A DNA stretch of 64,000 nucleotides from Bacteroidales bacterium (GTDB lineage: Bacteria > Bacteroidota > Bacteroidia > Bacteroidales > WCHB1-69), in NCBI GenBank assembly GCA_024400755.1, contig JAKSMG010000005.1, positions 1 to 64,000 of the forward strand, read 5' to 3'. The translations under genes were made by a program, and so were the position numbers. The notes beneath the pieces were generated by a model, which was given only the letters and a program-made list of their open reading frames with translations, made no database searches and was not told where the DNA came from. Within the stretch, counting starts at the first letter, position 1; each line of letters opens with the position of its first letter. Shown here piece by piece: positions 27,401 through 35,246 of the stretch.

Positions 27401-29538
27401 TAGATACATTCAATATTACAAAACCTGTTGATACTTCAAATTTCAACATTAGTGTAGCTACTGAGCAGTTGTTTATGGAATTAGGCTTGTCTATTTCAAT
27501 TGTAAATAAACCGTTTGAAATTTTAGACGCTAGTCAATTGCGTTGGTTACAACAATGCGGTACTGGTACAGATGTTACTTCTGGCGGTATGATGATGGCT
27601 GGTCAAGTTACTTATCTTGGTTCTTCAATTTCATTCCAAAATCAATCTGAACCTTGGTTCTGGGGTCAAGTGGATGCCGAAGGCGAATATCCAAGCAACT
27701 GGATTCGTTCCGGTACTCAGGCTTCTGGCAACTGGGAAGATTGGGGTGCTCAACAAGATGGTGCTGAAAACGAATATATGAAATTCAGAAATGAAGATGC
27801 TTGCGAAATTCTTCCTCCAAATGGTGATGAAGCTCCATTCAATAGCCAATGTATGCGTGCTTTCAAGGATCCTACAGGCCAATTCGAATCTATGGTTTAT
27901 GGTACTTGGGCTCCATACGTGATTACTTCTCCATATTCTGGTGGCGTTAAGGCTTGTTTGATTAAACCTGATACGGTTTATTATCCTAAGGATGTTTATC
28001 CGACACCACGTTATTATAATTTCTCTGAACTCATTAAAACAAATGCTTATACAAGTTATGTTCCTCAATCTGGACCTCACGCTTCTAAGGAGCAAGATAG
28101 ATGGGCAATGGGACATAATATGACAATGACCAACCTTTATTCAGTTGATATTGTTGTAACGGCTGATAAGAGTAAATGGACTCGTTGTCTCGTACTGGAA
28201 GCTGGAGCTGGTGAAGATGGTTATGTTCATACCGAATTTGGCGATAACGTACGTCATGAACCTAAGACACATCCTTCAGTTGATAAGAACGGTAATATTG
28301 AACTTAATCCTATTGAAGGTCAAGAAACTGGTTTCGGTTGGTTCCCAGGTTATGCCATCAATATTGAAACTGGTGAAAGATTGAATATTATGTTTGCTGA
28401 AAATTCATTGGATACTTTGAATAATGGTGATGATATGATTTTCAATCCTACTACTAATTATGCTTACTTTACCGATCCTGAAACAGGAGAAATCACTATC
28501 TTGTCTGAAGCCGAATATACTGCTATGTGGAATTCTTACGCAATGATTGATCACGGTGTTGATTCTCCACACGCTATTTCTGAAATGCCAGAACCTGCCT
28601 TTGGTGGACGTCATTTCTTATATGTATGTAGTAGTTCAGGTAATACTGCTCCAATTCAGTATGAAACCAAGTTGGCATCTCGTAATTACAATGATAATGA
28701 TTCTAAACGTGATGGTGCTGGTACTATTGCCGCTAGTGGAGCACATACTAAATACAAACATGGTGGTGTGATTCGTGACTTTGTTAATGAAGACCAACCG
28801 GTTTATGGACCTGATGGTGTAACAACATACGATTATTATGAATGTGGTCCATACGATGAATGCGAATGGTTAGCTGCTAAGTTCTCTTCAATTGCTTCAG
28901 ATACTGCTTTGAGCCGTCCACAACGTAAGGCCGTTAAGATGCAAGTGTTCAATAATGTAATGTGGACATCTATCTCTATGCCTTATGCCGGTTATGAAGA
29001 TAAGTGGCTTGAACCTGGTAATGACGCTACCGTTAAAATCCGTGTTTCACGTCCTTATATGAGATATAAATCTCGTTGGTTCAATGATGAACAACGTGCT
29101 TTATATGAACTAGAACACGGTACAATCCAAAACGAAGGTTTCCCATTGTACTCATTCTCTACGGCTGATTTAGCTCCTGTTATCAATACTACTAAACAAT
29201 ATCACGACGAAATGTTGCAAGACATTAATATCGTTCCGAATCCTTATTATGGATTCTCAATGTATGAACATACTGCTCTTGAAACTTACGTCAAGATTGT
29301 TAACTTGCCTGCTCCATGTGAAGTTTCTATTTACACTTCCAATGGTACACTTGTTCGTACCTTGAGTAAGAAATCAGCTGAAGGAGCTACTACCTACATT
29401 GATTGGGATTTGAAGAACCACGCCAATATTCCTGTCGCTGGTGGTGTTTACATCATCCACGTTAAGGCTCCTGGCATTGGTGAAAGAACCCTGAGATTCT
29501 TCTGTGCTATGCGTCCAACCGACTTAAATGCATTCTAA
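24475..29538 (+). CDS. Giant secreted protein with FlgD/T9SS-type C-terminus
   Basis: The 1687 residues begin with a signal peptide ending near TMQAE. No enzymatic domain is recognisable in the long body, which is rich in Asp, Asn, Tyr and Gly. The C-terminal 90 residues have the pattern of a FlgD-like / type IX secretion C-terminal domain: INIVPNPYYG, then CEVSIYTSNGTLVRTLSKK, WDLKNHANIPVAGGVYIIHV. It lies between a TonB receptor (40 bases upstream) and a PorV-like protein (28 bases downstream), so export or surface display with these partners is a reasonable inference. Codon usage resembles its neighbours and suggests abundance. Confidence 0.75.
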   Translation: MKNTVKSLFLIALLLLLASGTMQAERWVGDPAKRAKATAKAGSAKCLSATNSNELTINNVRAYIETNGTMWNKELAEYEVPKGSGKCSMFAAALWIGGLDDNNQIKLAAVRFRQVGDDFWTGPLSVDGLAEIAQEDCAAWDKMFKMTRAEVDEHINIYNTHNHSVPNPSQAIKNWPAHGDYDNKKQSFYLAPFKDVNGNFEYDPENGDYPYYDIDNDLCPWTEANKSRAAHGLLPVPYEQERINEFPTYANSIGIDGMVYADHVLKGDETLFWIFNDKGNAHTETGGAAIGLEIRAQAFAFQTNDDLNNMTFYSYEIINRSTTNLNKTFFSQWVDPDLGYAYDDYVGCDVARGLGYCYNGSATDGAGLAQHYGANPPAVGVDFFQGPYIDPDYMEDDSTGELVGRDNPAFDLNEAGVTGTVANKLYCDKFLKSQYTNDQFAINGVNFGDSIANNERFGMRRFVFHNNDNTNRGDPSKAVDYYNMLRGYWRDGRRMTYGSLAYAGSGQGVDGPECDFMFPGTTDPCNWGIEDPVQRDMFNAQDPMWGGSRGWVEETVADDQPGDRRFMQSAGPFTLRRGAVNYITVGIPWARSYSGGAWQSVELLKVADDKCQALFENCFKVLDGPDAPDVTIKEYENELIMYLTNDRDDSNNKDESYSEVDPQIDEGYTTDSTYTQYFYREDPEHPGQQILDSVTAVKSVYKRYPEGSNKYRFEGYQIYQVASKDVSVADIGNLDKVRLIAQCDIVNYRNDGTPVGQLVNWEFDQALNTNVAVEKVNGANAGIQRTFKITEDKFATGTNATLVNHKTYYFMVIAYAYNEYAPFSIDEQVTDGLKGQKTPYLAGRRNIKVISAIPHSPKPTGVDLEKLCAYGTQPQITRVEGQGNGGFVLELSDESRDKILAGNSGDFSAGPVTYKSNYGPLAISVIDPLQVKPLDYEVKFVKNAEEVNDETKWVLSITGVSGMSFSSQEDLYTYLLDTFNITKPVDTSNFNISVATEQLFMELGLSISIVNKPFEILDASQLRWLQQCGTGTDVTSGGMMMAGQVTYLGSSISFQNQSEPWFWGQVDAEGEYPSNWIRSGTQASGNWEDWGAQQDGAENEYMKFRNEDACEILPPNGDEAPFNSQCMRAFKDPTGQFESMVYGTWAPYVITSPYSGGVKACLIKPDTVYYPKDVYPTPRYYNFSELIKTNAYTSYVPQSGPHASKEQDRWAMGHNMTMTNLYSVDIVVTADKSKWTRCLVLEAGAGEDGYVHTEFGDNVRHEPKTHPSVDKNGNIELNPIEGQETGFGWFPGYAINIETGERLNIMFAENSLDTLNNGDDMIFNPTTNYAYFTDPETGEITILSEAEYTAMWNSYAMIDHGVDSPHAISEMPEPAFGGRHFLYVCSSSGNTAPIQYETKLASRNYNDNDSKRDGAGTIAASGAHTKYKHGGVIRDFVNEDQPVYGPDGVTTYDYYECGPYDECEWLAAKFSSIASDTALSRPQRKAVKMQVFNNVMWTSISMPYAGYEDKWLEPGNDATVKIRVSRPYMRYKSRWFNDEQRALYELEHGTIQNEGFPLYSFSTADLAPVINTTKQYHDEMLQDINIVPNPYYGFSMYEHTALETYVKIVNLPAPCEVSIYTSNGTLVRTLSKKSAEGATTYIDWDLKNHANIPVAGGVYIIHVKAPGIGERTLRFFCAMRPTDLNAF

Positions 29539-29566
29539 AACGCGTTATCGATAACATTTAAAAATT

Positions 29567-30778
29567 ATGACTATGAATAGAATATATAAGACATTTATCA
29601 TTTGCGCAGTTATAGGTCTTCTTTCCTATGCGGGACAGTCTTTCGCAGGTAATAGAGACCGTGCAGGTCAAGCGGGTGCATCAGGCTTGCTTATTGACCC
29701 TTGGGCAAAAACTAACGGTTGGGGAAATGCTGGTGTGGCTGAAATCCGTGGTATGGAATCAGTTTTCTCTAATGTCGCTGGTATCGCTTTCGTGAACAAA
29801 ACAGAACTGGGTTTCTCAAGAACCCAGTATCTGGTTGGTTCTGGAGCAGGTATGAATATTAACTCCCTCGCCATTTGTCAATCTTTGGCTAAAAGAGATA
29901 AAGCCACTGGCCGTAAAATCAAGGATTTTGGTGTGTTGGGTATCTCTGCCATGATTATGAACTTCGGTGATGTTAACATTACTACTGTTGAACAACCAGA
30001 AGGTAATATGGGTACGTTTACTCCCAATTACTTCAATATCGGTATTCATTATGCTAAATCATTTAACCAGTATATTCACGGTGGTGTTAGCGTAAGAGTG
30101 GTTGATGAAAACATTTCCGACTTGAAGGCAATCGGTGTTGCTATCGACGCCGGTGTTCAATATTTGGCTGGTCCATACGAAAACTTCAAAATTGGTGTTA
30201 CTTTGAAGAACATCGGTCTTCCTATCAGCTATAAGGGCGATGGTATTATGCAAAGAGCTACGGTTACCAATTCAGACCACGAACAAACCTTGGAAACAAG
30301 AAGTGCCGAATATGAAATGCCTACCTTGTTGACAATGGGTCTTTCTTACGATTTCTTGTTCTTCGGTGGTATTTACAAAGATATGACCAAGGAAGAAAGA
30401 AAAGACGAAGGTTTGACTCGTAATGATGCTGACCATCGTTTGACCATCGCTGGTTCTTTCACTGCAAATTCATATTCAAGAGATATTTTTGCTCTTGGTT
30501 TGGAATATGGTTTCAAACAGTACTTTATGGTTCGCGTAGGTTACAGCATTGAAAGCTTTGGCGTTGAAAAGGCAGACGCTGCACATCCTGAAAGAATCAC
30601 TGCTCTCACGGGTGTAAATCCTGAATCTATTTATGCTGGTCCATCTGTGGGTTGTTCAGTAGGTATTCCATTGGTAAAGAAGGACAAGGGTAACCAGAAA
30701 TTGTTCATCGATTACGCTTATAGATTTACCAATAAATGGAGAGGTAACCATTATGTCAGCCTTAAGTTAGCTTTATAA
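29567..30778 (+). CDS. PorV/PorQ-like outer-membrane protein
   Basis: This 403-residue protein has a signal peptide and the start pattern of PorV/PorQ-type barrels: AGASGLLIDPWAKTNGWGNA, then MESVFSNVAGIAF. Alternating beta strands run through the body and it ends with the aromatic, basic strand WRGNHYVSLKLAL. Known: PorV is an outer-membrane shuttle of type IX secretion, and FadL-like family members also occur. It is the last gene of the triad and is followed by a terminator. Two in-frame ATG codons (29567 and 29573) are possible starts. Confidence 0.8.
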   Translation: MTMNRIYKTFIICAVIGLLSYAGQSFAGNRDRAGQAGASGLLIDPWAKTNGWGNAGVAEIRGMESVFSNVAGIAFVNKTELGFSRTQYLVGSGAGMNINSLAICQSLAKRDKATGRKIKDFGVLGISAMIMNFGDVNITTVEQPEGNMGTFTPNYFNIGIHYAKSFNQYIHGGVSVRVVDENISDLKAIGVAIDAGVQYLAGPYENFKIGVTLKNIGLPISYKGDGIMQRATVTNSDHEQTLETRSAEYEMPTLLTMGLSYDFLFFGGIYKDMTKEERKDEGLTRNDADHRLTIAGSFTANSYSRDIFALGLEYGFKQYFMVRVGYSIESFGVEKADAAHPERITALTGVNPESIYAGPSVGCSVGIPLVKKDKGNQKLFIDYAYRFTNKWRGNHYVSLKLAL

Positions 30779-30809
30779 TTTATTCTCCACAATATTACTT
30801 AAATAAAAA

Positions 30810-30833
30810 GGGGCTTTTAAGTAAGCCTCTTTT
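30810..30833 (+). terminator. Terminator of the outer-membrane triad
   Basis: GGGGCTT (30810-30816) pairs with AAGCCTC (30823-30829) with one G-T, then four T. It lies 31 bases after the PorV-like stop. Confidence 0.7.
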
Positions 30834-30863
30834 ATTTGTATAAAGAAATCTAAAATTACTAAT

Positions 30864-31337
30864 ATGGATTCGATAAAATATTATTCAAAAGAAAGTCTCG
30901 AGCAATTGAAGGAGGAACTTAAGCAGTTGGAAACGGTTGAAAGACCAAAAATTTCGGCTGCCATTGCTGAAGCACGTGATAAAGGTGACCTTTCTGAAAA
31001 TGCTGAATATGACGCTGCCAAGGAAGCCCAGGGTTTGTTGGAACTGAAAATCGCAAAATTAAAGAATATAGTTGCCAATGCCCGTATTCTTGATGAATCG
31101 AAGATTGACGTTTCAAAGATTTTGATTTATTCGAAGGTGCAGGTGAAAAATTTGCAAAATAATTCTGTGATGTCCTATACGCTTGTTCCGGAGTCAGAAT
31201 CAGATCTCAAAACTGCTAAGATTTCAGTAACTTCGCCTATCGCAAAAGCTTTGATTGGAAAGCAAAAGGGTGATGTTGTAGAAGTAAAGGTGCCCGTCGG
31301 CATCATTAAATTGGAAATAATGGATGTTTCAAGATAA
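30864..31337 (+). CDS. greA: Transcription elongation factor GreA
   Basis: GreA rescues stalled RNA polymerase by stimulating transcript cleavage. The N-terminal coiled coil contains ARDKGDLSENAEYDAAKE, with the acidic tip residues (D and E) that coordinate the polymerase active-site metal. The C-terminal FKBP-like domain ends in IGKQKGDVVEVKVPVG. The length of 157 is normal. It is 5 bases upstream of the HIT gene and probably cotranscribed. Confidence 0.95.
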   Translation: MDSIKYYSKESLEQLKEELKQLETVERPKISAAIAEARDKGDLSENAEYDAAKEAQGLLELKIAKLKNIVANARILDESKIDVSKILIYSKVQVKNLQNNSVMSYTLVPESESDLKTAKISVTSPIAKALIGKQKGDVVEVKVPVGIIKLEIMDVSR

Positions 31338-31342
31338 TTATT

Positions 31343-31741
31343 ATGGAAACAATTTTTACTAAAATTATCAAGGGTGAAATCCCTTCCTATAAAGTAGCGG
31401 AAAACGATAAGTTCTATTCTTTTTTGGATATTAGTCCATTGGCTAAAGGACATACTTTGGTAGTGCCTAAAGTCCAAAATGATTATATTTTCGATTTGGA
31501 TGACGATACTATTGCTGAAATGATGGTCTTTGCCAAAAAGGTGGCTCGTGCTGTTGAAAGTGCGGTACCTTGCAAGCGCATTGGTGTTGCGGTCATAGGT
31601 CTCGACGTTCCTCATACCCATATTCACCTCGTTCCAATTAATAATGTGGGTGATTTGGATTTTAAGAAAGAACGTGTTAAATTATCTGAAGAAGAGTTTA
31701 AGAATACCGCTGCCGCTATTGCAGCTTGTTTCAATAAATAA
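31343..31741 (+). CDS. HIT-family nucleotide hydrolase
   Basis: The histidine triad is VPHTHIHLVPI, matching the HxHxHxx core of HIT proteins (HinT/PKCI type) that cleave AMP from lysine- or phosphoramidate-linked substrates. The start TIFTKIIKGEIPSYKVAEND is the family N-terminus. The length of 132 is normal. It is cytoplasmic. greA lies 5 bases upstream and the transketolase subunit 11 bases downstream. Confidence 0.93.
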   Translation: METIFTKIIKGEIPSYKVAENDKFYSFLDISPLAKGHTLVVPKVQNDYIFDLDDDTIAEMMVFAKKVARAVESAVPCKRIGVAVIGLDVPHTHIHLVPINNVGDLDFKKERVKLSEEEFKNTAAAIAACFNK

Positions 31742-31752
31742 ACATTTGAGTT

Positions 31753-32598
31753 ATGGCAACGATAAGCGAATTAAAAGATATTGCCGCACAGGTAAGAAGA
31801 GATATTATTAGAATGGTACATGCCGTACAGTCAGGACATCCCGGTGGCTCATTGGGTTGTGCCGATTTTTTGACCGCACTGTATTTTGAAATTATGGATA
31901 TCGATCCGCAACATTTTACTAAAAATGGTAATGGTGAAGATATGTTTTTCATTTCCAATGGCCATTTAACACCTGTTTTGTATAGTGTTATGGCTCATAG
32001 GGGATATTTCCCTGTTTCGGAATTGGCTACCTTCCGTAAGTTCGGTACAAGACTTCAAGGGCATCCAACTCCTGCGGAAAATCTTCCTGGAATTAGAATC
32101 GCTTCTGGCTCACTTGGACAAGGACTTTCCGTTTCTATTGGTGCGGCTTTGGCAAAAAAATTCAATGGCGATAAGCACGTGGTTTATGCGTTGACCGGTG
32201 ACGGAGAATTGCAAGAAGGCCAAGTGTGGGAAGCAATTATGTTTGCCGGAGCTAAGGGCGTGGATAATTTAATTGCCACTGTGGATTATAATGGAAAGCA
32301 AATTGATGGTCCTACAGATGAAGTTTGTTCTTTGAATGACATTGTTGCCAAATTTGAGGCTTTCAATTGGAAAGTGGTGCAAATGGACGGCAATAAGATG
32401 GAAGAGGTCGTGGAAGGCTTGAAAAAGGCCAAAAATGAACTGCATAAAGGACAACCAGTGATGGTGGTTATGAAAACCGAAATGGGTATGGGCGTTGACT
32501 TTATGATGGGAACCCATAAGTGGCACGGAACGCCTCCTAACGATGAACAAGCTGCTGCTGCTTTGTCTCAGTTGCCGGAAACTTTAGGCGATTTCTAA
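31753..32598 (+). CDS. Transketolase, N-terminal subunit
   Basis: The 281 residues cover the thiamine-diphosphate pyrophosphate-binding half of transketolase: SGHPGGSLGCADF, ASGSLGQGLSV, the metal/TPP motif GDGELQEGQVWEA and TVDYNGKQIDG. Split transketolases with separate N and C subunits are common, and the partner is usually adjacent. Here the reading frame ends cleanly (LPETLGDF) and the next gene is an LptF/G permease, so the C-terminal subunit must be elsewhere. It acts in the non-oxidative pentose phosphate pathway. Confidence 0.9.
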   Translation: MATISELKDIAAQVRRDIIRMVHAVQSGHPGGSLGCADFLTALYFEIMDIDPQHFTKNGNGEDMFFISNGHLTPVLYSVMAHRGYFPVSELATFRKFGTRLQGHPTPAENLPGIRIASGSLGQGLSVSIGAALAKKFNGDKHVVYALTGDGELQEGQVWEAIMFAGAKGVDNLIATVDYNGKQIDGPTDEVCSLNDIVAKFEAFNWKVVQMDGNKMEEVVEGLKKAKNELHKGQPVMVVMKTEMGMGVDFMMGTHKWHGTPPNDEQAAAALSQLPETLGDF

Positions 32599-32607
32599 AC
32601 TGTTGTT

Positions 32608-34044
32608 GTGAAAATTGCCTATCGTTATATTATTAGAAATTTTGTCGGACCTTTGGTCCTGACCTTTTTTGTGGCCGTTTTCATCCTGCTTATGCAGTTT
32701 TTGTGGAAGTATGTGGATGATTTGGTCGGCAAAGGGTTGGAAATACATATTCTTCTAGAATTTATGTTTTATGCGGCAGGAACATTGATGAATATGGCCC
32801 TGCCGTTGGCTGTGTTACTGGCTTCGCTGATGACTTTCGGAAATATGGGCGAACGGCTCGAAGTGGTCGCTTTCAAGTCCGCGGGTGTTTCCATTAGCAA
32901 AATGATGACGCCATTGGCAATCTTAGCGGTCTTGATTACGATCTTTGCCTTTTGGTATTCTGACAAGGTGATACCTGTAGCCAATCTAAAACTGCGAACC
33001 CTGATTTATAGCGTTCAAGAGCAAAAACCTGCCTTGAACATTGAAAGCGGGGTGTTTTATAATGGCTTTGATGATATTACCATTCGTATTGGAAGTAAAA
33101 AAAGTGACAACCAAACTATCGAGGATGTGCTTATTTATGACCATTCACGTCATCAGGGAAATGTGACGATGACATACGCGAAATCTGGAAAAATGATCAT
33201 GACCGATGATGAAAAGTCGCTCCTTTTTATTTTGAAAGATGGTTATTTTTGGGATGAGAGTGTTAATATGGATAGTCATACCGCGTCAATGCCGCTGAGT
33301 CGAGCAACGTTTAAGGAACAATATAAACGATTTGATTTGTCCTCTTTTGAATTGACCGCTGAAGATGAAGAATTTTTTGCCTCTTCGCAGCAGACTATGC
33401 CGTTGAGGATGTTGGCGGAAAAAATTGACACGATGGAAGTGCAGGTTCAAAATGCGCAACGTGATGTTTCAAGGGGTTTTATCGGCAGTTTTTATTATTT
33501 TAGCAATCTTGTGGTCGATAGAGATACTTTGAAATCGACAATGCGGGTGGATACGTTGCTTAACTTGACAAAAGAACATCGGGTGGCCGCTTTTGCCAAT
33601 GCTAAGGTTAATGCCGAGTCGATGGCTACTTCGGTTAAGTTTGCCAAAGAGGATGTTTATTACAGAAATTTATCGATGTATTCGTACCAAGTGGAATATT
33701 ACAACAAGTTTACTTTTTCATTGGCTTGTCTTTTATTCTTTTTTATTGGTGCGCCGTTGGGTTCCATCATTCGCAAAGGAGGAATTGGCATCCCATTGGT
33801 AATAACAGTGGCCTTTTTTACGTTTTATTTTATGTTGTCGGCTTTCGGAAAGAACCTGGCCAAGACTGGACAAGTGTCGGCTTTTGTTGGCGTATGGTTG
33901 GCAACGTTTGTGCTCATACCGATATGTGTTGTGCTAACGTATAAAGCCACGGTTGATTCCAGTATAATGTCCGCTGAAACTTATATCAAGTTATTCAAAA
34001 AAGTTCAAACCAAAATTTCTTCTATTTTTAAATTGAAAAAATAA
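32608..34044 (+). CDS. LptF/LptG-family lipopolysaccharide permease
   Basis: This 478-residue inner-membrane protein of the YjgP/YjgQ family forms part of the LptBFG transporter that extracts LPS for transport to the outer membrane. Three N-terminal and three C-terminal hydrophobic segments flank a periplasmic beta-jellyroll (about residues 115-370), as in LptF/G. GSIIRKGGIGIPL near residue 385 is typical. The start is a GTG at 32608 (VKIAYRYIIRNFVGP). The stop overlaps the start of the glycosyltransferase gene by one base (TAATG). Whether it is LptF or LptG is not clear. Confidence 0.88.
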   Translation: MKIAYRYIIRNFVGPLVLTFFVAVFILLMQFLWKYVDDLVGKGLEIHILLEFMFYAAGTLMNMALPLAVLLASLMTFGNMGERLEVVAFKSAGVSISKMMTPLAILAVLITIFAFWYSDKVIPVANLKLRTLIYSVQEQKPALNIESGVFYNGFDDITIRIGSKKSDNQTIEDVLIYDHSRHQGNVTMTYAKSGKMIMTDDEKSLLFILKDGYFWDESVNMDSHTASMPLSRATFKEQYKRFDLSSFELTAEDEEFFASSQQTMPLRMLAEKIDTMEVQVQNAQRDVSRGFIGSFYYFSNLVVDRDTLKSTMRVDTLLNLTKEHRVAAFANAKVNAESMATSVKFAKEDVYYRNLSMYSYQVEYYNKFTFSLACLLFFFIGAPLGSIIRKGGIGIPLVITVAFFTFYFMLSAFGKNLAKTGQVSAFVGVWLATFVLIPICVVLTYKATVDSSIMSAETYIKLFKKVQTKISSIFKLKK

Positions 34045-35246
34045 TGAGGGTACTGCAATTATGTCATAAACCGCCTGTGCCCCCTGTCGATGGAGGTTGC
34101 ATAGCTATTAACAATATCACGCGTGGATTATTGAATGCCGGTCTTTCCGTTAAAGTTTTGGCTGTGGCAACCCATAAGCATCCTGCTCGTTTTGATGATA
34201 TTTCTGAAGAATATTTGCAAAAAACGAGTTTTGAAACGGTATTCGTCAATACCAAAGTAAACTTTTGGGATGCGTTGATTTCGCTGATTAAAGGGACATC
34301 GTATCACGTTTTTCGCTTTTACTCCAAAGAAATGGCTCAAAAATTGATTGCCGTTCTCAAGAATGAACAATTTGACATTATTCAGTTGGAATCGGTTTTT
34401 GTGGCTCCTTATATTTCTATTATCCGCCAATATTCTAACGCAAAAATCGTCATACGTTTGCATAATGTTGAACACCTGATTTGGGAACGCATTGCCCAAA
34501 ATCAAGATTCTAAGGCAAAGCGTTTTTTGTTGGAAAAGATGAATAAGCAGTTGAAGACGTTTGAGTGCTCTCTTATGGACAAGGTGGATGGTTATATGGC
34601 TATTTCCGACGTGGATTGTCGCTTTTTCCACGAAATATCACCCAATACGCCGGGTACGGTAATCCCTTTTGCCATCAATGTGGATGACTATGATTCAGAG
34701 GATGAATACATTCCTTCCGATAATCCTCAATTATTCCATATCGGAAGTATGAATTGGATGCCTAATGTGGAAGCCTTGCGTTGGTTTTTGGACGATGTGT
34801 TCCCACTGATACTTGAGAAGTTCCCATCGCTTACGTTTAAGATAGCCGGACACGGTATTCCAGACGAAATTAGACGTTATGCTTCTGATAATGTAATCAT
34901 TAAGGGAGAAGTGGAAAGTGCCAATGAATTTATGTTGGATAATGACATTATGGTAGTACCATTGCTTTCCGGTAGTGGAATCAGAATCAAGATCATTGAA
35001 GGAATGGCCTTGGGAAAGACCATTATCACTACATCAATTGGTGCCGAAGGATTGTCAGTAGAGAATGGTAAGAATATCTTTATCGCCGATACTCCGGAGG
35101 AATTTTTGGCTGTGGTGGATAAATGTATTAAGACTCCTGATATTTGTACAATAATAGGCGAAAATGCTCGTAATTATGTGCTGTTAAATCATAATAATGA
35201 GATTGTAACACGCGATTTGATTGACTTTTATAATGAAATATCTTAA
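34044..35246 (+). CDS. GT4-family glycosyltransferase
   Basis: This GT-B-fold glycosyltransferase has 400 residues. The N-terminal LCHKPPVPPVDGGCIAI is a GT4-type acceptor-domain start and GSGIRIKIIEGMALGKTII contains the donor-binding EGMALGK segment. The N-terminal half binds the acceptor and the C-terminal half (about 220-390) the nucleotide sugar. It overlaps the preceding permease by 1 base and the following dxs by 14 bases, so the three are translationally coupled. Sugar and acceptor are unknown; cell-envelope glycan synthesis is likely. Confidence 0.85.
   Translation: MRVLQLCHKPPVPPVDGGCIAINNITRGLLNAGLSVKVLAVATHKHPARFDDISEEYLQKTSFETVFVNTKVNFWDALISLIKGTSYHVFRFYSKEMAQKLIAVLKNEQFDIIQLESVFVAPYISIIRQYSNAKIVIRLHNVEHLIWERIAQNQDSKAKRFLLEKMNKQLKTFECSLMDKVDGYMAISDVDCRFFHEISPNTPGTVIPFAINVDDYDSEDEYIPSDNPQLFHIGSMNWMPNVEALRWFLDDVFPLILEKFPSLTFKIAGHGIPDEIRRYASDNVIIKGEVESANEFMLDNDIMVVPLLSGSGIRIKIIEGMALGKTIITTSIGAEGLSVENGKNIFIADTPEEFLAVVDKCIKTPDICTIIGENARNYVLLNHNNEIVTRDLIDFYNEIS

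Noticed and set aside
31753-32598. Transketolase broken by a frameshift
   Set aside because: The reading frame ends at a normal subunit boundary and no C-terminal transketolase sequence is seen in any frame downstream.
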